A stretch of DNA of 64,000 nt from Helianthus annuus (taxonomy: Eukaryota; Streptophyta; Magnoliopsida; Asterales; Asteraceae). Below, piece by piece: positions 56,956 through 64,000 of this stretch. The stretch covers positions 107,088,382-107,152,381 of the forward strand of contig NC_035435.2 of the NCBI RefSeq assembly GCF_002127325.2, given 5' to 3'. The notes beneath the pieces were generated by a model, which was given only the letters and a program-made list of their open reading frames with translations, was not told the origin of the DNA and ran no database searches. A program made the translations under genes and the position numbers. The first letter of the stretch is position 1, and every line of letters begins with the position of its first letter.

Positions 56956-57055
56956 ATTACACATTGTCCTCAATGTGTCCAAAAATAAAGTTTTTGGTTG
57001 ATTAGAATATGTAAAAGTGTGTTTGAAAACAAAGATTTGTGTTACTGGCGCTCTG

Positions 57056-57245
57056 GACACGGCCCCGTGTTGACCGGGCACGGCCCCGTGGTCAAGTGCC
57101 AGTAACAAAAATTATAGAATTGAAACAGAAGCCTGGACACGGGGGCGTGTCCGCTGAACACGGCCCGTGTCCAGTTACCTGAACTGGGTGATTTCCTGCA
57201 GGGGGCTCAGCACGGGGCCGTGTTGGTTGGGCACGGCCCGTGTGG
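57056..57245. repeat. Three pairs of CACG...CGTG palindromes, downstream of the 142-codon ORF
   Basis: Pairs at about 57056/57077 (GACACGGCCCCGTG, GGCACGGCCCCGTG), 57136/57157 (GACACGGGGGCGTGTC, AACACGGCCCGTGT) and 57210/57230 (GCACGGGGCCGTG, GCACGGCCCGTGTG). Spacing inside pairs is ~20 bp. Confidence 0.9.
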
Positions 57246-57509
57246 AGCCTTCTGTTATGGAGATTTTGTCGGTTTGTTCTGTTCTTCTGCATGGTTCCAT
57301 TTTTTCTCGTTCCCTTTTTCATCCATTACCACCATGAGTCCATAAATCATAAAAACCATCATAACATTGCTAACCATAGAGGAATTACATAGCTAATTAA
57401 ACTAAGGGAAACATAAGGTTATCATAAAGGTTCTACTTATTTAGGAAAATTTCGGGAATAGTTTCCCGATGTAGAAACATTCTTCAGCCCATGGCTCCTC
57501 GGTTTTCAC

Positions 57510-57938
57510 TCAAAGCCATTCTTCTATCTCCCTTGGGAGGTAGAAGGTAGCCTCATTTTCTTCGGTTTCTCGAGGAGGAGCGCTAACCGGGACTCCTTGC
57601 ACTACTCTTGGTTGAGGCACTTGGTGCAAGGCGTGCCATTCTGCTGGGATGATAACCTCGGGTACTACATTCCACGCCCTGTGTGTTATCACCGGAACCA
57701 AAGGCGGGGAAGCAAGAAGGTTTAACCTTTGGTGCAGAAGGTTCACTTCTTGCAAGCAGCCCTCCAAGCTTATCGTCAGATGATTAACGCGGTCCACCAA
57801 AGCTTCTTCTACACTTGTCATTTCATCTACGGCTTCCCTTAAAGCGTAAACGTAGTTTACCAGGGAATCCTCTGCGGCGGATGATCTCCTTCCATTTCGG
57901 TTATTCCTTGAAGACGCTCCGCTGTTTCGGCTGGCCAT
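57510..57938 (-). CDS. 142-residue ORF of the Athila-like element, unknown function
   Basis: An uninterrupted frame from ATG at 57938 to the stop at 57510. The first ~20 residues are basic and Ser/Asn-rich (SRNNRNGRRSS). Residues ~28-80 have a heptad-like pattern (ALREAVDEMTSVEEALVDRV, LEGCLQEVNLLHQRLNLLA) that suggests a coiled coil. A Pro/Val-rich tail follows. No protease, RT or integrase motif is present. It is flanked on both sides by palindrome clusters. I do not recognise the family; a structural or gag-like accessory role is possible but unproven. Confidence 0.55.
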   Translation of the reverse strand: MASRNSGASSRNNRNGRRSSAAEDSLVNYVYALREAVDEMTSVEEALVDRVNHLTISLEGCLQEVNLLHQRLNLLASPPLVPVITHRAWNVVPEVIIPAEWHALHQVPQPRVVQGVPVSAPPRETEENEATFYLPREIEEWL

Positions 57939-57987
57939 TTTCTGCGAAATAAGCCGAGGATAACTGAATTTTTGCTAAACAGTACCT

Positions 57988-58028
57988 TGAACACGGCCCC
58001 GTGCTCAGTGAGCACGGCCCCGTGTTCA
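57988..58028. repeat. Palindrome pair between the two ORFs
   Basis: AACACGGCCCCGTGCT at about 57990 and AGCACGGCCCCGTGTT at about 58011, 21 bp apart. Confidence 0.9.
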
Positions 58029-58407
58029 ACTGTCTGCAGGAATTTTTGTCTAATGGTTCTAGTTTTTTTTAAATTATTTCCATATACTTACGTTGTGTTA
58101 TAAGCTCAGATAATTTAAAAACAAAGTTATAGAACTAACTTTAGACAAGAACCCATAGCTAAAACTCCTACAAACTTTGCATAGAAGGTTGGAATCATGG
58201 GTTTCCAAGCTTCCATGGAGGTAGGGTTTGAAAAATCTTTGGAAGAAGAGGAAATGAACAAAAGTGGAAAAGACAAGATGGTCCTTAGGAACCTTCTTTT
58301 GGTACTTACCTAGGATGGTATATGTGAAGATTCCAGGGATCTCTGCTTGGTGGAATGGTCAAAAATGAGCAGGATTCAGGCTGCATTTAAAGAAAACGAC
58401 AGCACAC

Positions 58408-58548
58408 TGAACACGGCCCCGTGTCCGCCGGACACGGCCCCGTGTGCAGAGAAAATCCTGACACATTTTGTCCGTATTCTGACAGAATCAGCAGAAAATC
58501 TTCTGAGCGAACACGGGGTCGTGGTGACCGGACATGGCCCCGTGTCGG
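58408..58548. repeat. Two palindrome pairs between the two ORFs
   Basis: Pairs at about 58410/58430 (AACACGGCCCCGTGTC, GACACGGCCCCGTGTG) and 58510/58531 (AACACGGGGTCGTGG, GACATGGCCCCGTGTC). The last two are slightly degenerate. Confidence 0.88.
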
Positions 58549-58584
58549 AGGGCTGTTTTATGGAGTTTTGTCTTTATTAAGGAG

Positions 58585-59247
58585 CTAATTCTTATCGGGT
58601 GGCTCCTGACTTGTTGGAACAACCCCAAAATGCCTAAGATACCTTAATTGTCCTATACTAAGGCGAGAACGCAAGAGGTTGTCGGTGAGGGTAATTCCTA
58701 TTTTCATTCTAGGTGGACAAGTCCAACCCTTTCCCGGGCTCTCGTTAAAGAAGGTGTATGCCGAATCGCTCAGGTCTATGTATGCACCGAACGAGGTCGA
58801 TGGGGAGTCCTTCATGGCACAATCGGCACAGGGACGACTATCGTCCACGTCTTGTTTAGGAAGAAAGGTATTTTTGGGAGCAACGAGGTTGTCAGAATGC
58901 GGTTCCAACATTTCCTCATGGTCATCATCTTGGGATGGATCTAAGAAATCCTTCCTAAGTTCTTTTGACCAATTTAGAAGTAGTTCTTCTAGTTGAAATA
59001 GCTCGTCAAGGAGCATATCTCCTAGAATATCTGGTTGGGCGCATTCGAGGGAGAAATAGTGTTTATTTTTACTTTCGCCCCTCTTAAGGTTACAAGGAAT
59101 TGGTGGGTCTATATAGTGTGGCCTATAAGTGAGGAAGAAACATTTCAATTCCTCGTGTTCGCCTCCACATATTTGACACCACAAACCACAAGAGTGCCGA
59201 AAGTAAAAAGAATCACTATTACTCATGTTTGTATCAGAAGTTACCAA
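58585..59247 (-). CDS. 220-residue ORF with a zinc-knuckle-like motif, unknown function
   Basis: An uninterrupted frame, first ORF after the primer binding site (264 bp from it), which is the gag position. C24, C27, H31 and C36 (CQICGGEHEELKC) form C-X2-C-X3-H-X4-C, one residue shorter than the usual retroviral knuckle. A second C-X2-C (C140, C143) lies further on. Residues ~75-100 are Leu/Glu-rich (MLLDELFQLEELLLNWSKEL) and likely helical. The C-terminus has a conserved-looking block (RSRLSIGQLRYLRHFGVVP). No gag core is recognised. The start at 59247 is the first ATG; a second ATG eight codons on is possible. It may be a diverged nucleic-acid-binding protein; the family is unknown to me. 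Confidence 0.6.
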   Translation of the reverse strand: MVTSDTNMSNSDSFYFRHSCGLWCQICGGEHEELKCFFLTYRPHYIDPPIPCNLKRGESKNKHYFSLECAQPDILGDMLLDELFQLEELLLNWSKELRKDFLDPSQDDDHEEMLEPHSDNLVAPKNTFLPKQDVDDSRPCADCAMKDSPSTSFGAYIDLSDSAYTFFNESPGKGWTCPPRMKIGITLTDNLLRSRLSIGQLRYLRHFGVVPTSQEPPDKN

Positions 59248-59287
59248 CCGCCGGGATCAAACGGTTCTGTTTTCAGCAACTGAATCT

Positions 59288-59412
59288 TGGGCACGGGGGC
59301 GTGTTGAGTGGACACGGCCCCGTGTTCAGCCTACTGTCTGATATAAAACAGGATTGCCAGTTCCAATGATTGGGCACGGGGCGTGTTCAGCGGGCACGGC
59401 CCCGTGCTGAGC
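59288..59412. repeat. Two palindrome pairs between primer site and first ORF
   Basis: Pairs at about 59290/59311 (GCACGGGGGCGTG, GACACGGCCCCGTGTT) and 59373/59393 (GCACGGGGCGTG, GGCACGGCCCCGTGCT). Confidence 0.9.
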
Positions 59413-59510
59413 TCTGCAGAAGCTGAAAAATCTAAAAAAATCCTAAAAAATTAAAGAAAAATAAAAAGATGATTAGGCCGTTGATTCCTAACTTTCTTAA
59501 AATCCTTGTG

Positions 59511-59528
59511 TCCCCGGCAGCGGCGCCA
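59511..59528 (-). other. Primer binding site of the Athila-like element
   Basis: Minus strand TGGCGCCGCTGCCGGGGA, 6 nt from the LTR end. Athila-type elements have a TGGCGCCGTTGCCGGGG site, attributed to tRNA-Asp; here one base differs. Confidence 0.85.
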
Positions 59529-60733
59529 AAAACTTGATGCGTGTCGGTGTGTATATATTTTAGATGTATAATTAAGCCCTTTTTACACTTTTAGCCAAGT
59601 TTTAAATTTATAAAACACGATATTTACTAACACTAAACACACATATGGGCAAGTGCACCCATCGTAGACGTAGTATAGTGTTGGTAAGATACCGAGGTCG
59701 TCCAAGGACACAAGAGCTTTTAATACCGGTTTATCCTCAACGTCTAACCAAATCAAAAAAAATTAGAAAAATGTTTTAAACTAAGAAAAATAAAAACTAA
59801 CTAAATGCTGAAAAATAAAATAAAATAAAAACAGATAGACAAGATGAATCACTTGGATCCGACACGTGTATTAGTATAACCTTTGATTATTTTCGCACTT
59901 TTGCACTTGTTTAAGAGATTATCTTAGTTATTGTAGTAGGCCCCTCTTTTGAAGGCGACGTTACCCTCAACCCAGTAGTTTGAGTCAGCAATGATACAAT
60001 CCTAAAGGGTCGGGTTATTGAAAGATAATGAATTAAGTTATTAATGCAAATTATGGTAGGCCCCGCTTTTGGCGGTGACGTTACCCTCGGCTAAGTAGTC
60101 TGAGTCAGCAGGGATACAGTCCTAAATAGCCGGGTTATAGTATTAATAGTAGTTAGCTTATGAGGGGGTCAAAGAGTTTGGATCCCCGCCATCCAATACC
60201 TATGGGCATTGAAGGAGATCCTACTAAATTTGACCCAGGTCCCAAGCAGGACCTCTAAACGCTGAACAAGGGCAAGACCCTTACCAAACCGTTCCCTTAA
60301 CCCCCGACCAGGTAGCCAACATACCTCCATATAGACCGTTGAGATATGAATGGTGAAAATCTTTTATTTTATATAGACAGTAAAATAACGCCAAGACACC
60401 ACGGACAAACGATAAGGAAAGATCACCTTCAACATAAGTAACTAGTTATTAAAGTCATTAATACAAAACCAAATAAAAAGTGCAAAAGATTAAAAATAAA
60501 AAGTATTATACTAAACACTTGTCTTCACCAAGTGATGTAAGAGACTTAGGCAAACATGGCCTTGATTGTCAAGAACTCTTACGATCAATCTTGGATCCCG
60601 AGACGACTCACACACTCTACGATGGACAATGGATGATGGTGGTGGATGATGGTGTTATGGTGGTGGTGGGTGGTGGATGAAGTGTGAGAGAGGTGGTGTG
60701 CCAAGGGATGAGAGAGAATGAAACCAAGCTCCT

Positions 60734-60743
60734 CTATTTATAG
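60734..60743 (-). promoter_or_regulatory. TATA box of the Athila-like 5' LTR
   Basis: Minus strand CTATAAATAG, with the palindrome GACACGGCCCCGTGTC (60760-60775) 17 bp upstream. This LTR would drive the element. Confidence 0.7.
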
Positions 60744-60759
60744 GCTGAACAGAACGCTG

Positions 60760-60962
60760 GACACGGCCCCGTGTCCGTATGACATTCTCTCTCTTCATTA
60801 ATTGTAATTGCGAATTACAATTAATGCGCCTGCTGTACTTTCAACACGCCCCCGTGCCCGCTGGGCACGGCCCCCTGGTGAGCAATGGAAGCTTCTACTG
60901 GTTTGTCTTTTCTGCTGCTTCCTGGGCACGCCCCCGTGTTCACTGGACACGGGGCGTGTTCA
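60760..60962. repeat. Palindromes in the 5' LTR
   Basis: Single copy at 60760-60775; pair at about 60844/60863 (ACACGCCCCCGTGC, GGCACGGCCCCCTGG); pair at about 60925/60945 (GCACGCCCCCGTG, GACACGGGGCGTG). Confidence 0.9.
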
Positions 60963-62859
60963 GACTCTGTTCTCTTCTCTTTGTCTTGGGAGGTGCCGTT
61001 GAGGGTCCGGGCAGTTTACTTTTGTTCCTTTTCTTGTATTTATGGTAGAATTAGTGGTCTTTTTGCTTCTTTTGTGATTTTGAGCTCATTTCATCCTGAA
61101 AATACAAAAGGAAGACAAAAACACTCTTTTTCCAACATTAGTACTTAAAAAGGGTTAGTTTTATGCCTTAATTGATGTGTTTTATATGTTGCATTTTACA
61201 CACATCAGGCGGCTTCTTCAATGTGATTCCAAGGATGTGAAATATGTGGTTGATGATGAAGTTGATCCCCGGTTGAATGCGGAGGCACAGGTTGCGGGGG
61301 GATCCGTCCAGGCAGGAGGCTCTGTTGCCCTGGGTGGATCTGAGGAGGATCCTTCTGGTGGGGAGGAAAGTTCTCCCGACCTTCCTCCTGTTCATCCCTC
61401 CGGTCAGAGCGACGATGAAGAAGTGGAGATACAGCTAGTTCGTAAGAGGAAGTCTGTCAGTCCTCAGCCGGCTCCCGCACCTCGCAACATTCGCCAGAGG
61501 CTTCGGAGCGCTAGTGGTCAGAAACTTCCTCCTTCTTCCAAGGCTGTCTCAGACCTTCCTCCTGCCGGGGTCAAAGGTTCCCTGTCCAAGCATTTAAAGT
61601 CCTCAAGCTTAGTGAGTGCTCCGTTACTGGTAAGTTATCCCTTTTCTTCTTCTTTCTTTTCGTGTCATTTCTGATTGTTCTTTTTTCTTTCTTCTTAGGG
61701 GAGCTCCCGGGAGCCTATCGAAATTCCAACTGGTCCTTCTCCCTCCCGCATCCGGGACAAAGCCTCTGAGGTGGAGGTAGCTCGCTTTTCGTCGGCCTAT
61801 GAACTTTCTCCTTTACATGCTACTGGGACTAGCAAACCTACTTTTCAGGAGGGCTTTGCTTATCGATCCCCCCTTGCCCCTTTGTTTGCTGATGCCCTCC
61901 CTGTCACTTATGTTCCCAAATGGAAGGTAACTAGCTCTTCCGTAATAGGGACTCCTGAAGCTGCACGGGACTTTCTGAGTCATGTTGTCCCTCCCTCACA
62001 TAAATTTGTAAATTCTGCCCTGAGGGATGATCTCTTTGAAGATCAATATAGCATTTCTTTATGTGAAAGCTTCTTTAGGGGTGCTGGGATGTTGCAGAGG
62101 ATTGATGATTTGAGGAAAGCAAACGAGGGACTCAAGGCTGAGCTTAAAGCTTCCCAGTTGGTTGTTGCCGGGCTTAGAGGCCAGGTGGTTGATGCTGAGA
62201 GGAGGTTACAGGAGGAGAAGGTGCATAGTCTTCTCCCTTCCCCCCCCCCTTTATATATATATATATATATACAGCCGTATTCACTGATCCTTTGTCTAGG
62301 GAGCTGGGGCTATGCTTGAGAGGAAGGAGCGGGCTTGGGAGCAGGAGATGGCGTCGTTGATCGCGGAGAAGGAAGAGCTTGCTGCTGAGCTGAAGCATGT
62401 GAAGAAGTTGGCTCCGTTTCCCAGGAGCAGCTTAATACTATGTATGCAGATTATGGGATAACTTCAGATGATAATCAACGGTTGGCGGGGGAGAAGCACT
62501 GGTTGATTACTGAAGGTTTTGGGGCTTTCCTTACTGCTGTTGCTCAATCAGAAGACTTTAAAAGCGGTTTGGAGGAGGTTTATAGGGCCTATAGGGATGT
62601 CGGCTATCAGGCGGGATTGAAGGATGGCTATGCTTATTCTGCCCAAGGCCTGGGCAGAAAAGAGACCCCTCTTTATAATTCCAAAGCGAAGAAGAGGTTG
62701 TCCAAGCTGAACGAGGAGTTTGGGCGTAAAACCCCGGCCGTCCTTGCCAAGATCCTTGAGCATCCCTTGATTTCAATTGATGAACTGAAGGCCCTGTTCT
62801 CCTCCGCTGGTCCTTCGTCTCCGCCGTCCCTTCCGGGGGTGATCCCCAGTGAATTCTGA

Positions 62860-63668
62860 ACACTTGACAAACTTCGATATGGTTGTAATAACTCTAACTT
62901 ACTTTGGGATATTTGTATGTTTTGCTTGACTTTGTTTTGGATGGTCCTTTGTGTTGGGGACCACCTTGACCGCTAATCGTATGGCCTATGGTTATGTATA
63001 GCTCCTCCTTTGCTTTGTTGCCTGTTCTTTGTCTTGTTTGTTTTGTTTTGCAGGGGCTTTTATTGGATTCCCTGGAGACTTTCAAGCTGCTTTAGCGAGG
63101 AGCTATGTCTTCACTTTGTCTCGCTGTGTTTGTAATTTTGTGTATTGTTTAATTTTTGCCCAAGTTATTGGGGCTTCTTTTTGTATATTTTGTATTAAAT
63201 AAAGCAGGTTCCCCTTCGTAGTTTTCTATATACGAGTGTGTTTGCATTATTTGTTCTTTACTGTTTGCTTCGTTAAACTGTGATTGTCTGTTCGAGGCCA
63301 ATCGGTGGACAAGTTTATAATGCGATATTATGTTTTTTGACTTGCTTTTGTCCGTTTTAGGTTAGCTAGACCTTTATTAGCCCCACGGCCGGGCTTTGGG
63401 CATGTCTTGAATGCCTCATACACGTGTGTTCGTTTGCTCTAGTTTTAGATTTAAAGGGTGTTCATAGGCACGTCTGCCCAGGTATGGTTACCCATAGTTT
63501 TCAAAATGGGACGTTTTCGTCCCTCTTTCATTTATTCTTCGGGGGATTTATACTTCCCTTCATAGACTGTTTACAAAAAGGTTTACTTTCTGGGGGAAAA
63601 ATCCCCGTACACATAGTTTTCCTACAACAAAAGTGGCTCTTGGCCGTTTTCCCCTGGGGGTATGCCCC
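62860..63668. other. Region between convergent ends of the antisense ORF and pol
   Basis: No ORF. It holds the 3' untranslated sequence of the plus-strand ORF (AATAAA-like TTAAATAAAGC at about 63195) and of the minus-strand pol. Confidence 0.55.
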
Positions 63669-64000
63669 TTACATGTAATACTTCCTGAGCTGCATGAGGT
63701 TCCAGGTCCTGGGGACCTCTTTTCCTTCTAATGTCTCCAACTTGCATGTTCCCTTCCCGTTTGCCCATGTGACTCTGTATGGGCCCTCCCAGTTGGGGCC
63801 CAATTTTCCGGTGTTTTCCTGCAGACTGGCCTCATTGGCTCTAAGAACCAGGTCCCCTGGGACGAGGTTGAGCTTCTTCATCCGGGTGTTGTAGTAACTT
63901 GCCAGGAGTTTTTTGTAGTGAGCTTCCTTCACCGCTGCTATCTCTCTTCTTTCTTCCAATAAGTTCAAGTTTGTCCTTAGATCCTGCTCGTTCTCCTCAT
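63669..64000 (-). CDS. C-terminal end of Tat-type Ty3/gypsy integrase (partial, runs off the window)
   Basis: Minus-strand frame open from the window edge to the stop at 63669. Residues include LLEERREIAAVKEAHYKKLL, YYNTRMKKLNLVPGDLVLR and GKLGPNWEGPYRVTWANGKG followed by MQLRKYYM, the integrase C-terminal block (PGDLVLR...GPNWEGPY) seen in Ty3/gypsy elements of the Tat lineage. No chromodomain follows. The start is outside the window. It runs tail to tail with the antisense ORF, the arrangement known for Tat elements with an antisense extra ORF. Confidence 0.8.
   Translation of the reverse strand, partial: EENEQDLRTNLNLLEERREIAAVKEAHYKKLLASYYNTRMKKLNLVPGDLVLRANEASLQENTGKLGPNWEGPYRVTWANGKGTCKLETLEGKEVPRTWNLMQLRKYYM

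Larger units (their letters stand above)
53993..61207 (-). mobile_element. Athila-like non-autonomous LTR retrotransposon without pol
   Basis: Two 1,673-bp LTRs (53993-55665, 59535-61207) enclose 3,869 bp. The flanks GACGG and GGCGG are a 5-bp duplication with one mismatch. On the minus strand the order is 5' LTR, primer binding site (TGGCGCCGCTGCCGGGGA), a 220-codon ORF, a 142-codon ORF, a polypurine-like tract, further non-coding sequence, the polypurine tract and the 3' LTR. The primer site type is that of Athila elements. There is no protease, RT or integrase. The LTRs differ at few positions, so it is young. It inserted into the antisense ORF of the Tat-type element. Confidence 0.9.
59535..61207 (-). 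repeat. 5' LTR of the Athila-like element
   Basis: Colinear with 53993-55665. Single-base differences near 59992 and 60010-60016. One palindrome unit fewer at 60760 and one more at 60844-60878. TATA box (minus, CTATAAATAG) at 60734-60743. Confidence 0.92.
53200..62859 (+). pseudogene. Antisense extra ORF of a Tat-lineage retrotransposon (putative gypsy-type transposon domain), interrupted by an insertion
   Basis: Likely exons: 53200-53881; 53976-53992 joined after the insertion to 61213-61629; 61699-62220; 62300-62859. Introns have GT...AG ends (53882-53975, 61630-61698, 62221-62299, the last with a TA repeat). Exon 1 encodes a conserved block (FIEAYNIPDQFSP, YPLSAFKISLLRHFGVHFSQ, HPLGFMRVVHFELSY, WKCRFIFVSA) that matches the family named putative gypsy-type transposon (Transposase_28). 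Then come an acidic Ser/Pro-rich region and a coiled coil (LRKANEGLKAELKASQ to LIAEKEELAAELKHVKK). A shift near 62405-62425 separates the last ~145 codons. Joining the flanks of the insertion leaves a TGA in one possible frame, so the splice or frame there is unresolved. Its biochemical function is unknown. Confidence 0.75.

Noticed and set aside
55218..60962. CRISPR-like array from regularly paired short repeats
   Set aside because: Eukaryotic LTR-retrotransposon context, pairs and not a regular array, and repeats too short; no associated genes.

Overview
The window is nuclear DNA from a flowering plant and consists almost entirely of nested transposable elements. I see no single-copy host gene. 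The lineages (Tekay-type chromovirus, Tat-type Ty3/gypsy with an antisense extra ORF, an Athila-like element, MULE, hAT and PIF/Harbinger) point to a eudicot. The combination fits Asteraceae, but that is inference; no sequence here proves a taxon.

Left part (1-9 kb), DNA transposons. A Mutator-like element (469-5087) with ~280-bp terminal inverted repeats and a 10-bp target duplication holds a small hAT derivative (1204-1884), a broken hAT transposase gene (2332-3450) and a PIF/Harbinger derivative with only an ORF1 pseudogene (3526-4737). Two more hAT derivatives follow, one nested in the other (6423-8242 and 7094-7772). After them come a G-rich minisatellite and a degenerate MITE.

Middle part (9-50 kb), Tekay-type chromoviruses. 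There is a solo LTR (9749-15322) with a second-family solo LTR inside it (11108-13962), both with exact 5-bp duplications. Element D (minus strand, 17676-26611) has lost part of its 5' LTR. It is joined head to head to element A (plus strand, 26612-37349), which lacks its 5' half. A shares an LTR (37350-40208) with element B, a nearly full-length element with stops (37350-48884). B abuts a minus-strand pol fragment C (48885-50150). A is split by a very young element with LTRs but no coding capacity (28870-36715).

Right part (50-64 kb). A hAT derivative (50305-50974) and a palindromic MULE MITE (51436-51802, perfect 9-bp duplication) precede a Tat-type Ty3/gypsy element on the minus strand. 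Its integrase tail enters at the right edge (63669-64000). Its spliced antisense ORF runs on the plus strand (53200-62859). That ORF is interrupted by a 7.2-kb Athila-like, pol-less retrotransposon (53993-61207) with two uninterrupted ORFs and about two dozen short palindromes of the type CACG-N-CGTG, mostly in pairs ~20 bp apart.

Most notable points: (1) the paired palindromes sit just upstream of the LTR TATA box and between the ORFs of the pol-less element, and its two LTRs differ by reciprocal gain or loss of one unit; (2) Tekay LTRs carry a conserved GTAAG splice-donor-like site and gag starts just after a conserved TTGCAG acceptor, suggesting a spliced leader; (3) elements A and B share one LTR and one frameshift, a tandem duplication of an already defective element; (4) the non-coding element has a repeated direct-repeat/palindrome unit in its leader.
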